In this document: in pieces, positions 32,532 to 40,553 of the stretch
How the letters are laid out: the number at the start of each line of letters is the position of its first letter
How positions within the stretch are numbered: the first letter of the stretch is position 1
From: Nitrosospira sp.
GTDB taxonomy: Bacteria > Pseudomonadota > Gammaproteobacteria > Burkholderiales > Nitrosomonadaceae
Assembly: GCA_013821425.1 (NCBI GenBank)
Contig: JACDGV010000020.1
Span: 1-49,871, forward strand
Direction: 5' to 3'
DNA: 49,871 bases
Translations under genes and position numbers: made by a program
Notes under the pieces: generated by a model
What the model was told of the DNA's origin: nothing
Database searches by the model: none
The model's input: only the letters and a program-made list of their open reading frames with translations

Positions 32532-33788
32532 TCATCGATTATCCGTGCCCGATTTCCTTACCGGCCACGCCCACATCCGTAACAGCAGCGCCGCACAAGC
32601 CGCCAGCCCACCGGCAAAGAAGAACGCGAGTGCCGCGCTGTGAAACTGCCAGATGGAGCCGAACAGTAATCCGGCCGGAATCGCCGCAATGCCCACCATG
32701 AGATGATACCAGCCGAAGGCCGTGCCGCGCTCGCGGGGATCCGCATAATCGCTGATAATCGCCCGCTCCGCGCCCTCGCTCATGCCGGCGAACAAACCAT
32801 AGAAAATGGCCACGGCCCAAAGCCCCGGACTTTGCTCCACCATGCCCAGCAGCAGAAACGAGATCGAAAATGTTGTCCAACCGATCATCATCAGCGTGCC
32901 CCGACCGAGGCTGTCCGCCAGTTGCCCGCCCCAGGTGGAGGTAGCCGCCTTGCACAGATTCAGCGCCGACCACAGCAACAGCAATTCGATCGTGCCAATA
33001 CCCAATTGGTGCCCCAGCAGCAGGATGAATGTCTCGGAAGCGCGGGCGAATGTGAACAGCATCAGGACCAGAAGGTAACGCCGCATGGACAGCGATAGAA
33101 CCGACCAGCGGAGGGGCGGCAGCGTAACAGGCGCAGGAGCATGGCCAGGGTGGTCTTCTCCCTTATTCTCCTCTTTCACCCCCACACCCAGCAGCAGCAC
33201 CGCGATAAAGCCGGGCACCGCCGACCACAAGATGACGTCAGTCAGGCTCAGGCCGGACCACGCCAGCACAGCCGCCGCGGCCAGACTCCCGGCCACCGCG
33301 CCTCCATTATCCATCGCCCGGTGATACCCGAAGGCGTGACCGTGCATACCTGGCGGCGTCGCATCCGCCACTAGCGCATCGCGTGGCGCGCTTCTCAAGC
33401 CCTTGCCGACACGGTCGATGCTGCGCAGCACCAGAACCATCGGCCAGGAACCGGCCAGCCCCAGCAACGGTCGAGCGATATTGGAGAGCGTATAGCCCGT
33501 CATCGCCAGCCCCTTGCGCCGCCCGCTTATGACGTCCGAATGCCGGCCCGACCACAATTTGATCAGGCTTGCCACCGCGTCGGCGACGCCCTCGATTAAA
33601 CCCAGGGCAACCGGGCCGGCGGCCAGCACCGTCGCCAGCAATATCGGAATGAGCGGAATGACGATATCGGAAGCGAAATCGTTGAAGAAACTGACCAGGC
33701 CGAGAACAAGAACCGTGTGCGGCAGTTTGCCGCGATTGAGGGAGTTGCCACTGGAATTTTCGTGCGGTACGCGGCCGGGCTTATTCAT
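32532..33788 (-). CDS. MFS transporter
   Basis: The 418-residue protein has about 12 membrane segments in two bundles of six. The MFS signature after segment 2 reads LIKLWSGRHSDVISGRRKGL, and DRVGKGLRSAPRDAL follows in the loop after segment 4. The latter is typical of a group of uncharacterised MFS proteins related to YfiS and sugar-phosphate-like carriers. A substrate cannot be named. It is the last core gene before the tRNA and runs towards the peroxiredoxin. Confidence 0.88.
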   Translation of the reverse strand: MNKPGRVPHENSSGNSLNRGKLPHTVLVLGLVSFFNDFASDIVIPLIPILLATVLAAGPVALGLIEGVADAVASLIKLWSGRHSDVISGRRKGLAMTGYTLSNIARPLLGLAGSWPMVLVLRSIDRVGKGLRSAPRDALVADATPPGMHGHAFGYHRAMDNGGAVAGSLAAAAVLAWSGLSLTDVILWSAVPGFIAVLLLGVGVKEENKGEDHPGHAPAPVTLPPLRWSVLSLSMRRYLLVLMLFTFARASETFILLLGHQLGIGTIELLLLWSALNLCKAATSTWGGQLADSLGRGTLMMIGWTTFSISFLLLGMVEQSPGLWAVAIFYGLFAGMSEGAERAIISDYADPRERGTAFGWYHLMVGIAAIPAGLLFGSIWQFHSAALAFFFAGGLAACAALLLRMWAWPVRKSGTDNR

Positions 33789-33818
33789 GCCGCCATATTA
33801 GCGTAAAATGCTGCCATC

Positions 33819-33894
33819 GCCCTGGTAGCTCAGTGGATAGAGCGACCCCCTCCTAAGGGGTAGGTCACACGTTCGATTCGTGTTCAGGGCGCCA
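33819..33894 (+). tRNA. tRNA-Arg(CCT)
   Basis: A full cloverleaf folds here. The acceptor stem GCCCTGG pairs with the 3' strand TCAGGGC (one G-T pair), and the D arm has GCTC/GAGC. The anticodon stem ACCCC/GGGGT encloses the loop CTCCTAA with anticodon CCT, and the T arm ACACG/CGTGT encloses TTCGATT. CCA is encoded at 33892-33894. The gene is intact although an integrated element lies right behind it, as expected if the element restored the 3' end on integration. Confidence 0.96.
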
Positions 33895-34012
33895 CGAATT
33901 CAGCGGGTTACGCTCATATCCATAAACCGAAATTCCGTCGGGGTTACACGGGGGTTACGTCACATGCTAGCAGATCCTATATCTCCCGTTTCCAATAGCT
34001 CGTCGGCACGCG

Positions 34013-34219
34013 TTCTGGCAGGCAAAGCAGGGGGCAAGCCTCGCCATTATAGGTAAAAGCCTTAATCATAAGAACCAGAACACGACGGCCATTTATGCCC
34101 GCCTTGACCTGGACCCGGTAAGGGATAGTGTCAACGCAGCCACGAGCGCAATGATGGCTGCAGCCGAGAAGGACAGTAGTTCGGCCGTTCTGCGCTTTAA
34201 TCGCAAGAAAGCAGAGTGA
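34013..34219 (+). pseudogene. Tyrosine integrase remnant (C-terminal stub)
   Basis: One frame reads FWQAKQGASLAIIGKSLNHK, then NTTAIYARLDLDPVRDSVNAA, and ends in a stop at 34217. This is the C-terminal part of a phage/island tyrosine recombinase, including the GKSLNHKN...TAIYARL block that surrounds the catalytic histidine and the tyrosine nucleophile (in TAIYARL). Everything upstream, including the catalytic arginine box, is missing or out of frame, and no start codon is present. It lies 120 bases behind tRNA-Arg(CCT), the expected place for the integrase of an element inserted there. Confidence 0.85.
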
Positions 34220-34293
34220 CGCGGTCAATCAACGCTCGGTGCCGGGGAGCACGCCTCACCTATTATTAATAGCAGACAATCGTGAGAGGGCAG

Positions 34294-34926
34294 ATGTTCA
34301 AGCGGCCAGTATGGAGAGAAGAGTGGTTTCGGCAAAAATGGATGCTAGACAGTATTGCCCCGCACTGGAAAACCGAACTCCAGATGGCGAGCATACCGAT
34401 AACCACGTTTGCGGCTCTGACTATGGGATGCATTGATGAGATAATAATAAATTCGAACGAATACTTGTCAGAAACAGGAATCATAACCGTAGGGCTTTTA
34501 TACCAGAGGCGTCTCAAGGTTATAGAAAATAATCTAAAGGAGCATAAATTCCCCGGTAAATATAATTTACGAACCACGTCTTATTGCAAACTGAAAGAGG
34601 CAGCGCAGTGGGTTTATGACCAGGGATGGGAAATACCGGAGCCGATGCTAAAGCTGGTTAAAGAGGGGAAAAAAGAAAACGACGTATTACTCCACGAGTC
34701 GCCGCAGTCGAAATTTCGCAAAGCGCACGCGTTTGAGTCGGAGGGAATGAACGCCCTGTACGACTTGATAGAAAAATATTACCTGGATACAGAAGGCAAC
34801 CCCGTTGACCCAGAAAAATGGCCAGCAAAGAAGAGCCTCGAATCTGAATGGCTCAAGGGCCGTACGTTAATGGAAGCAGACACCATCATCACCGGCGCCA
34901 AAAGGGCCGGCAAAAGAAAAAAATAA
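34294..34926 (+). CDS. Unknown island protein, 210 residues
   Basis: I do not recognise this protein. It begins MFKRPVWREEWFRQKWMLDSI, is rich in Lys and Glu, and has no signal peptide or membrane segment. Residues about 110-210 contain a helical, charged stretch ending in a KRAGKRKK basic tail. An in-frame GTG at 34282 is an alternative start. It sits between the integrase stub and the AlpA-like gene, where accessory genes of integrated elements often lie. The codon use is AT-richer than in the core genes. Confidence 0.6.
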   Translation: MFKRPVWREEWFRQKWMLDSIAPHWKTELQMASIPITTFAALTMGCIDEIIINSNEYLSETGIITVGLLYQRRLKVIENNLKEHKFPGKYNLRTTSYCKLKEAAQWVYDQGWEIPEPMLKLVKEGKKENDVLLHESPQSKFRKAHAFESEGMNALYDLIEKYYLDTEGNPVDPEKWPAKKSLESEWLKGRTLMEADTIITGAKRAGKRKK

Positions 34927-35001
34927 TCTGCCACCCTTCGCAGACGTGAATCTAAAGGCTTTCAGAGGTTTTGGAAGTCTTTTTTTTTGGGTGGCAGATT
35001 A
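34924..35001. repeat. 13-bp inverted repeat with poly-T, behind the 210-residue gene
   Basis: TAATCTGCCACCC at 34924-34936 and GGGTGGCAGATTA at 34989-35001 are perfect inverted copies. The loop ends with nine T in a row (34980-34988). The left arm overlaps the stop codon of the preceding gene. A further GCCACCCTTC copy lies at 35029-35038, repeating 34930-34939. It could be a terminator or an operator for the downstream AlpA-like regulator. Confidence 0.55.
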
Positions 35002-35088
35002 ATGAGTGGCATCTGACACCCATTGCCAGCCACCCTTCCCATCAATGTAGTCTGCGTCGAGATTAACAAAACTTGACGAGGTTCTACT

Positions 35089-35493
35089 TTGAAACGCCTG
35101 TCTTTACTAACGCTATTGCCATTGTTCCAGCAAACTGTAACCCCGTTATTTGAACCCCCCTTCGCCTTTGATCTTCCCTTCAAACCCGCCTACGCGTCTA
35201 ATCTATCCTTCGAATTCACCCAAGCCTCTAATGCCCCCTTCAAACTGGCTCAACGCTTTGACCCTACGGACAAACTAAAGCGACGGGCTTTTTCACCGAT
35301 TAAAACTACCGAAACATTTGATCCACTCTATGACACTGCTGAAGCCGCTGAATATATCGGAGTAAAGGAAAACACGTTAACCGTGTGGCGTTGTGTCGGG
35401 CGATACGACATTGAGTACATAAAAGTGGGAAGACTGGTGAGGTACCGAAAGTCCGCCTTGGACGCATTCCTGTCCCGCAGAACTCGCGGTTGA
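35089..35493 (+). CDS. AlpA/excisionase-like DNA-binding protein with a repeat N-terminus
   Basis: The C-terminal half (residues about 80-134) is a winged-helix excisionase domain, YDTAEAAEYIGVKENTLTVW through YIKVGRLVRYRKSALDAFL, the type that controls or assists excision of islands and phages. The N-terminal half is low-complexity and contains three degenerate 10-residue repeats (FKPAYASNLS, FEFTQASNAP, FKLAQRFDPT), encoded by 30-bp units. The start is a TTG with GAGG 7 bases upstream. The stop overlaps the upstream frame of the primase-helicase. Confidence 0.8.
   Translation: MKRLSLLTLLPLFQQTVTPLFEPPFAFDLPFKPAYASNLSFEFTQASNAPFKLAQRFDPTDKLKRRAFSPIKTTETFDPLYDTAEAAEYIGVKENTLTVWRCVGRYDIEYIKVGRLVRYRKSALDAFLSRRTRG
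35178..35267 (+). repeat. Three 30-bp tandem repeat units in the AlpA-like gene
   Basis: Units start with CTTC(A/G)AA at 35178, 35208 and 35238, each exactly 30 bases long, and share the CTCTAAT-type core in the first two. A partial unit starts at 35160. They keep the reading frame and give the 10-residue protein repeat. Confidence 0.55.
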
Positions 35494-35522
35494 TCAGGGG
35501 GACAACACAATGGCCCCACAGT

Positions 35523-37505
35523 ATGTTAACTGAACTGGAACGTGCCGTAGATGCGCTTCGTCATCTCGATGCAGCATGTCCACGCGATTTATGGGTACGC
35601 GTCTGCATGGCTGCCAAATCTGCCGGGTTATCCTTTGACGAATTCCTGCACTGGAGCGAATCGGGCAGCAACTATGCCGGAGAAAAAGATTGCCGGGCCG
35701 TGTGGAATTCAATTAACGGATCTGGAGCAGTAACGGCTGCAACACTGTTTCATATGGCAATTGCACAAGGATGGGCAGATTCTGATGCACCTAGTCACAG
35801 TGCGAACAACGCCACCGGGGCTCCTCTCCCCGCTGTAACTCTTCGAAAATCCGTTAAACCGGTTGTAGCGAAATACGCCGAGCAGGTTTGGGAACAATGT
35901 ATTTCTGCTGATGTTGCCGATGCCTATATATACCGAAAGCAAGGCAGTCCTGACGGGTTGCGGGTGTACCCCGCTAGTGCACCTAGGTTGGTGATCAGTG
36001 GACAGAATGTGAGAGGGTACCTGGTCGTTCCATGCTGGGAGGGCGACGAGTTGCAAACCTTGCAATTCATTCCGCCAGAAAATGGCCCCAAATTGAATTT
36101 GCCCGGCGCCTCATTCAATCACGGATTTTTCACGGTGGGGGAGATAACTGGCCGGATTTATCTCTGCGAGGGTGTGGGACAGGCTTGGGCAGCAAACAGC
36201 GCAACAGGGGCCGCCGCAGTGGTATCTTTCGGGGCAGGACGCACGGCAACTGTGGCTGAAATATTGCGCCAGAAATACCCGTCTGCCGCCTTGGTAATAA
36301 TAGCCGACCGTGGCAAGGAGAACCAAGCGCGCGCGATAGCTGCGGCCTTGAAGGGGCAGTGGATAGAAATGCCCTTCGACAAACCCGCAAATTACGACGC
36401 TAATGACTACATACAGGAATTCGGTTTTGATGCGTTAGCTGACCTGTTGCAAAGCCCCTTAGCCCCTGCAATGCGTTTTAAGCTTTTGTCCAACGACGAA
36501 TTACGGGCTCTTCCCGCCTTAGGTTGGCGAATTAAAAAAGTGCTGCCGGAAATTGGGCTTGCCGCCGTGTTTGGCGCAACTGGCTCCGGCAAATCGTTTG
36601 TGGTGATAGACATGGCACAAGCGATTGCTGATGGTCACCCTTGGTTCGGGTACAAATCCAAACCGTGCAATGTCCTCTATTGCGCGCTGGAAGGCGAAGG
36701 CGGGATCGCGGGGCGAATAAGTGCCTTTCGTATCCGGCACAAAAAAACGGCGGCAAGTGTACGCTATCTGGTGCAACCTTTTAATCTGCTTCAAAGCACT
36801 GATATAACCGATCTGGCGCAAGCGATAAAAGCCAGCGGACAAGGTGCAGAAGTGGTGATACTCGACACACTGAATCGAGCCACTCCCGGGGCAGATGAGA
36901 ATGACAGCAAATCCATGGGTCAAATTATTGCCACGTCGAAGCAACTCCAAACGCTTGTCGGTGGCTTAGTGTTGCTGGTTCATCATACAGGCAAGGATAC
37001 CTCAAAGGGGCTGCGTGGCCATTCAAGCCTCTACGCCGCACTGGATGCTGCCATCGAGGTACGCCGGGATGGGGACCGCCGCGAGTGGGTGATAGCGAAA
37101 TCCAAGGACGGGGAGGATGGCGCATCGCACCCATTTAAATTAGACGTGGTAGAGCTGGGAATCGATGAGGACGAAGAGATTATTACCTCCTGTATTGTGC
37201 ATCCCTTGGAAGATAGTGCCGAACGCGTTAAAAAAGAGATTCCTCCGAAAAGTGGGAACCAGCGAATAGCCTGGGAGGTACTAGGCGGAGAATTCCGAAA
37301 AGGCCCCTTCTTCAAACCGGACGGGGCTCCCCAAATTCTGCCGTTGGGCAAACCGTGGATTATGCTCGAGGATGCTATAAACAAAACCCGGAAGCGATTA
37401 GTGTGTGACCCCAAGCGGCAAACCGAGAGGGCTCAAGCGGCAATCATGGGCCTTATAAATCGAGGGCTGTTGTGCCATGAAGGAGGCTTCCTGTGGCTCA
37501 AGTAA
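35523..37505 (+). CDS. Primase-helicase (PriCT_2, Toprim and RepA-like AAA domains)
   Basis: This intact 660-residue protein is a replication initiator of a phage, satellite or plasmid type. Residues 2-85 form a PriCT_2 domain (TELERAVDALRHLDAA...). A Toprim-like domain follows, with YLCEGVGQAWA (E216) and IIADRGKENQARA (D262). A RepA-like ATPase comes next, with Walker A GATGSGKS at 351-358, VVILDTLNRATPGADEND as Walker B, and LLVHHTGKD. The C-terminus looks like a winged-helix segment. The start ATG at 35523 leads directly into the PriCT_2 domain; an in-frame TTG at 35490 is the alternative. The cluster of heptamers right behind it (37529-37622) is its likely target. Confidence 0.88.
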   Translation: MLTELERAVDALRHLDAACPRDLWVRVCMAAKSAGLSFDEFLHWSESGSNYAGEKDCRAVWNSINGSGAVTAATLFHMAIAQGWADSDAPSHSANNATGAPLPAVTLRKSVKPVVAKYAEQVWEQCISADVADAYIYRKQGSPDGLRVYPASAPRLVISGQNVRGYLVVPCWEGDELQTLQFIPPENGPKLNLPGASFNHGFFTVGEITGRIYLCEGVGQAWAANSATGAAAVVSFGAGRTATVAEILRQKYPSAALVIIADRGKENQARAIAAALKGQWIEMPFDKPANYDANDYIQEFGFDALADLLQSPLAPAMRFKLLSNDELRALPALGWRIKKVLPEIGLAAVFGATGSGKSFVVIDMAQAIADGHPWFGYKSKPCNVLYCALEGEGGIAGRISAFRIRHKKTAASVRYLVQPFNLLQSTDITDLAQAIKASGQGAEVVILDTLNRATPGADENDSKSMGQIIATSKQLQTLVGGLVLLVHHTGKDTSKGLRGHSSLYAALDAAIEVRRDGDRREWVIAKSKDGEDGASHPFKLDVVELGIDEDEEIITSCIVHPLEDSAERVKKEIPPKSGNQRIAWEVLGGEFRKGPFFKPDGAPQILPLGKPWIMLEDAINKTRKRLVCDPKRQTERAQAAIMGLINRGLLCHEGGFLWLK

Positions 37506-37872
37506 CTCTGGCCGCTTTCCTGTTTTGCTTCCCGCTTCGTTCCCGCCCCTCTTATAGGGGGCGCGGGAATCGCGGGAAAGGCCCGTTATTCCCGTTTCGG
37601 GACATTTCGGGAATCGCGGGAAACCTGGAAGCGGTTTGTTGAGCTGGGGCAAAGCGTAAATAGCAGAGTACTCACACTAAACCAGCTATTGTTTCTCGTT
37701 ACATGTAATTCGGTATCGCTTGTGAAGTGCAACCTCAAGGCCTCCGGCATTTATTTTGGAGGTGAATGTCGTCAAGCAGAACGGACCTAAGTACGAAAGA
37801 TGTGCGAGAAGTTACGATCGGGGCAGGTGGCGGAAGTGCGGTAACGCGGATTGGACCTGATCATAGGAGTAC
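37506..37872. other. Gene-free region behind the primase-helicase, with the iteron cluster
   Basis: This stretch contains the TTCCCGC cluster listed separately (37529-37623), a GC-rich palindrome around 37540-37569 (TTCCCGCCCCT/AGGGGGCGCGGGAA with a short AT centre), and 110 bases further on the ribosome site of a possible 38-residue frame. Apart from that I see no gene. Confidence 0.6.
37529..37623. repeat. Iteron-like cluster, candidate replication origin of the element
   Basis: Within 95 bases the heptamer TTCCCGC or its complement occurs five times exactly (37529, 37540, 37563, 37572, 37616), and near-copies lie at 37589 and 37607. The 16-mer CGGGAATCGCGGGAAA is repeated exactly at 37564-37579 and 37608-37623, 44 bases apart. 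Repeats of short initiator sites next to a primase-helicase gene are what the origin of a phage satellite or plasmid looks like. The role is inferred from layout. Confidence 0.55.
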
Positions 37873-37882
37873 ATGGAATTGA
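37766..37882 (+). CDS. Possible 38-residue small protein before the terminase gene
   Basis: A frame starts with ATG at 37766, with GGAGG directly upstream, and ends at 37882, overlapping the terminase start by 10 bases. The product is SSRTDLSTKDVREVTIGAGG-like and matches nothing I recognise. The good ribosome site and the overlap favour translation, but the frame is short and could be chance. Confidence 0.3.
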   Translation: MSSSRTDLSTKDVREVTIGAGGGSAVTRIGPDHRSTWN

Positions 37883-38448
37883 ACAAAACAGAACCGGGCG
37901 AACTCACGTTAAAGCAGCAAAGATTTGCGAACGAATACTGCGTCGACCTGAATGCTACTGCCGCATACATGCGTGCCGGCTATCGTGCTCGCGGCAACGC
38001 CGCTGAGGCTTGTGCTTCCCGCCTGCTAAGCAATGCTAAGGTGCAGCAAGCCATCCAGGAGAAGGAAAAGATTGCCGCGAAGCGATTGGAAGTGAACACC
38101 GAGAACGTGCTGCGGGCCACCTCGGCACTTGCCTTCTCGGATATACGCAAGCTCTTCAATGCGGATGGTTCACCAAAATCGATCCATGAATTCGATGATG
38201 AAACAGCTGCCGCAATCCAGTCTATTGAGGTCAGCCAGATGTTGTCAGAGGGCAAGGTGATAGGCCGCATGTGCAAGATCAAACTGTGTGACAAGAACAG
38301 TGCACAGGAGCGCCTGTTCAAGCACCTGGGCCTTTTTCGAAAGGGAAGCAGCCCTGAGTCAACAGTGACAAATATTGAGGTATCGTTTGTGTCGGCAGGC
38401 GGCGAGAGAACGGCTTGGTTGGGGGTTAGAGAACATGAAAAAGGCTAA
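37873..38448 (+). CDS. Phage terminase small subunit
   Basis: The 191-residue protein is a terminase_2-family small subunit, the DNA-recognition part of the phage packaging motor. The helix-turn-helix region reads LKQQRFANEYCVDLNATAAYM, followed by ASRLLSNAKVQQAIQ. The C-terminal part NSAQERLFKHLGLF is family-like. No large subunit follows, so packaging is probably lost. The last 20 residues (SAGGERTAWLGVREHEKG) look less typical and may come from a shifted frame. Confidence 0.85.
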   Translation: MELNKTEPGELTLKQQRFANEYCVDLNATAAYMRAGYRARGNAAEACASRLLSNAKVQQAIQEKEKIAAKRLEVNTENVLRATSALAFSDIRKLFNADGSPKSIHEFDDETAAAIQSIEVSQMLSEGKVIGRMCKIKLCDKNSAQERLFKHLGLFRKGSSPESTVTNIEVSFVSAGGERTAWLGVREHEKG

Positions 38449-38473
38449 GCCTACCTAGGATCTTGCTCAACGA

Positions 38474-38803
38474 TCAGAAGCCTTGCAGGGGTTGTATGCC
38501 TATACCTGGAGAAGTCGGTGACACGATAGCTGGTGGGTTGGGGGCGTAGGGATTATTTGCGCTATCCTGGCTGTAGGGCGAGCCGTACTGGCCGTATGGG
38601 TTATTGATACTATCCTGCGAATATTCACTCCCGTAGCGGCCATAGGGATTGCTCGTGCTATTAGGGTCGTGGGGGTTGCTGCTCAGGTTACCAAGATACT
38701 TGCCGGTTTTCTTGTCAATCAAAATGGGCGGACCAGCTACAGCCGTCTCCAGGATGAGGCCGAGAAGAAACCCGGCTACAAACGTTGCACCCATCTTGTT
38801 CAT
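38474..38803 (-). CDS. Exported tandem-repeat protein (NPYGxYGSxYSxDSxN repeats)
   Basis: The 109-residue protein has a signal peptide (MNKMGATFVAGFLLGLILET, cleavage likely after AVA), then a short conserved ILIDKKTGKYLGNLSSNP segment. Two to three copies of a repeat follow (NPYGRYGSEYSQDSINNPYG, then NPYGQYGSPYSQDSANNPYA). It ends in a Pro-rich tail. Similar small repeat proteins are scattered in many bacteria, of unknown function. A GAAAGGGA-like site lies before the ATG. It points against the terminase gene and is probably not part of the phage module. Confidence 0.75.
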   Translation of the reverse strand: MNKMGATFVAGFLLGLILETAVAGPPILIDKKTGKYLGNLSSNPHDPNSTSNPYGRYGSEYSQDSINNPYGQYGSPYSQDSANNPYAPNPPAIVSPTSPGIGIQPLQGF

Positions 38804-39114
38804 TGTCCCTTTCTCCTGAATGATTGCCCGCTACTGGCTGCCAGATATATTGGCTGGTGACACGCAGCTTCTCCACTAACAGATGCCACTCAATTTTCAT
38901 TAGCGTGCGGCTGAGGTTGTCTCCCATCTTACCTGCTTTGGAATCAATAACCACTGGACGTTAGTACAGCTTTTCAGCATGAGGCCAAAGCGATGTGGGG
39001 CATGCGGAACGTGAAAGAGCAGCCGTTAGAAGGGAGACTATAACGTTGCCCAGCCGCGGGCTCTGATCGATACTTTTACCAGGACATTCCAGAACAAGGC
39101 GCCGGAGTTAAAGC
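38804..39114. other. Gene-free stretch
   Basis: These 311 bases contain the promoter side of the repeat protein (minus strand) and, at the right end, a GGAG ribosome site for the 65-residue frame. The short minus-strand frame covering 38715-38954 overlaps the repeat gene and has no family support. I see no RNA gene or clear promoter. Confidence 0.5.
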
Positions 39115-39312
39115 ATGTCAGATACGACTTCAAAAGAAGAGAATTCATCGGGCGGGATGGTTTGCCCATTCACCGGGAAGTATTTAAGCGCAGCACGCGT
39201 GAAGGAGCTGGACGAGCTGGACGAGCTGGACGAGCAGGTGAGGCTACAACTCATCCCGGCATACTCATCCAGTCGCTTTTATCGAGCAGCAGCGGAGAAA
39301 GAACCGGAATAA
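39115..39312 (+). CDS. Small unknown protein, 65 residues
   Basis: The frame has a good start: GGAG lies 7 bases before the ATG. The product is acidic, with a threefold ELD repeat (VKELDELDELDEQV), and contains the MVCPFTGKYLSAARV segment. It is not recognised. It lies directly upstream of the broken phage gene and may be a leftover from it. Confidence 0.4.
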   Translation: MSDTTSKEENSSGGMVCPFTGKYLSAARVKELDELDELDEQVRLQLIPAYSSSRFYRAAAEKEPE

Positions 39313-39369
39313 TTGAACGGGTTCTCGACAGGCGCGTACACTTGTTCTAGGGGGAAATCTCGATAGATC

Positions 39370-40524
39370 GTTTTCCCGCTGCCAACCCACGAAAGCCACC
39401 CCCCAGATGGCTTTTCTGCTTCTGCGCTACCGAAAAATCAGACCCGTTCCTTCGTCAATGCAATCCGCGCCAAGTGGAAGAATGCGCTGGAAGTCGTGAT
39501 CCTCGACAGCATGGAGGATGCCCCTGAAGCCGTGCGGCGCGAAATGAGCGCCAGCTATCGAAGGGAGACAAGGGTGAGCCGGAAGGGTTCGTGTACGGCG
39601 GACAGGTCTACCTCGTCGCATCGCAGATGAACACGCCCGGAGACGTTGTACGGGTGCTGCTGCACGAATCTCTTGGTCACTTCGGCCTTCGCGGCGTGTT
39701 TGGGCAGGGACTGAACAAGATACTCAAACAGGTGGCGGCGCTGCGCAGGAGCGACGTGGAAGCCAAGGCCCGCCAGTACGGCCTGGATATGGGCAAGGAA
39801 TCCGACCGGCTAATTGCCGCCGAGGAAGTGCTGGCCGAGCTTGCGCAGACCAACCCGCAAAGCGGCTTTGTGAAGCGTGCGATTGCCGAGATACGCAAGT
39901 GGCTACGGTAGAACGTGCCCGGATTCGAGAAGATGAAGCTATCCGATGGGGAAATCATCAACCAGTACCTGATACCTGCGCGGCAGTTTGTTCAACAGGG
40001 ACGGACGGCGGCATCGGGCGACTGGCCGGGGCATTTTCCCGCGATTCCCGAAATGAGGCAGATCGGGAACTGGCGGGATTGGCACAAAACATGCGGACTG
40101 CACGTGGCCCCATTCTTGTTAAGAAAGCCGCCGAGTCTTTTATCGGGAAACCGCTTGAGAACACGGAAACCGGCAGATTGCCAGTGTTACCAAACAATCG
40201 CTCGGGAAGATGCTGCACGCCACGGCTATGGAATATTCTGTTTCGCGGGAAGCCCACTACGAGGCAATAGCCAACATCGACAAGCTATTCAGGCTGGCGA
40301 CGAAAGGACACAGCCGACCGGGCGCAAAGGAAGAAGACGCGATGAACATCGCGGCCATTCATCACTTCGATGTTCCCATGCCATTTAATAGGGAGATATT
40401 GCATGTGGAAATACTGGTAAAGGAATTCACGCGCCCGGAAACCGGAGGGAACCGGATATACACATTGCAGGCCAAGAAATGGGGCGCGAATCGTTTGGGC
40501 AACCCCTACAGGGGCAAGAAATAG
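39370..40524 (+). pseudogene. Frameshifted phage large polyvalent protein, peptidase-like and LPD3-like part
   Basis: Adjacent pieces in different frames together read as one phage or conjugative-element protein. (1) 39370-39570: TRSFVNAIRAKWKNALEVVI, then MEDAPEAVRREMSAS. (2) After a shift, from about 39572: GEPEGFVYGGQVYLVAS, then VRVLLHESLGHFGLRGVFG, with HESLGH as a metallopeptidase-like motif. (3) A stop (TAG at 39909) directly followed in frame by NVPGFEKMKLSDGEIINQYL. (4) Another frame: AFSRDSRNEADRELAGLAQN. (5) A last frame from about 40183: SVTKQSLGKMLHATAMEYSV, then AIHHFDVPMPFNREILHVEI. At least three frameshifts and one nonsense codon show that it is dead. Confidence 0.8.
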
Positions 40525-40553
40525 AGATAAAGGCAGTTAAATAAAGTCAGTGG

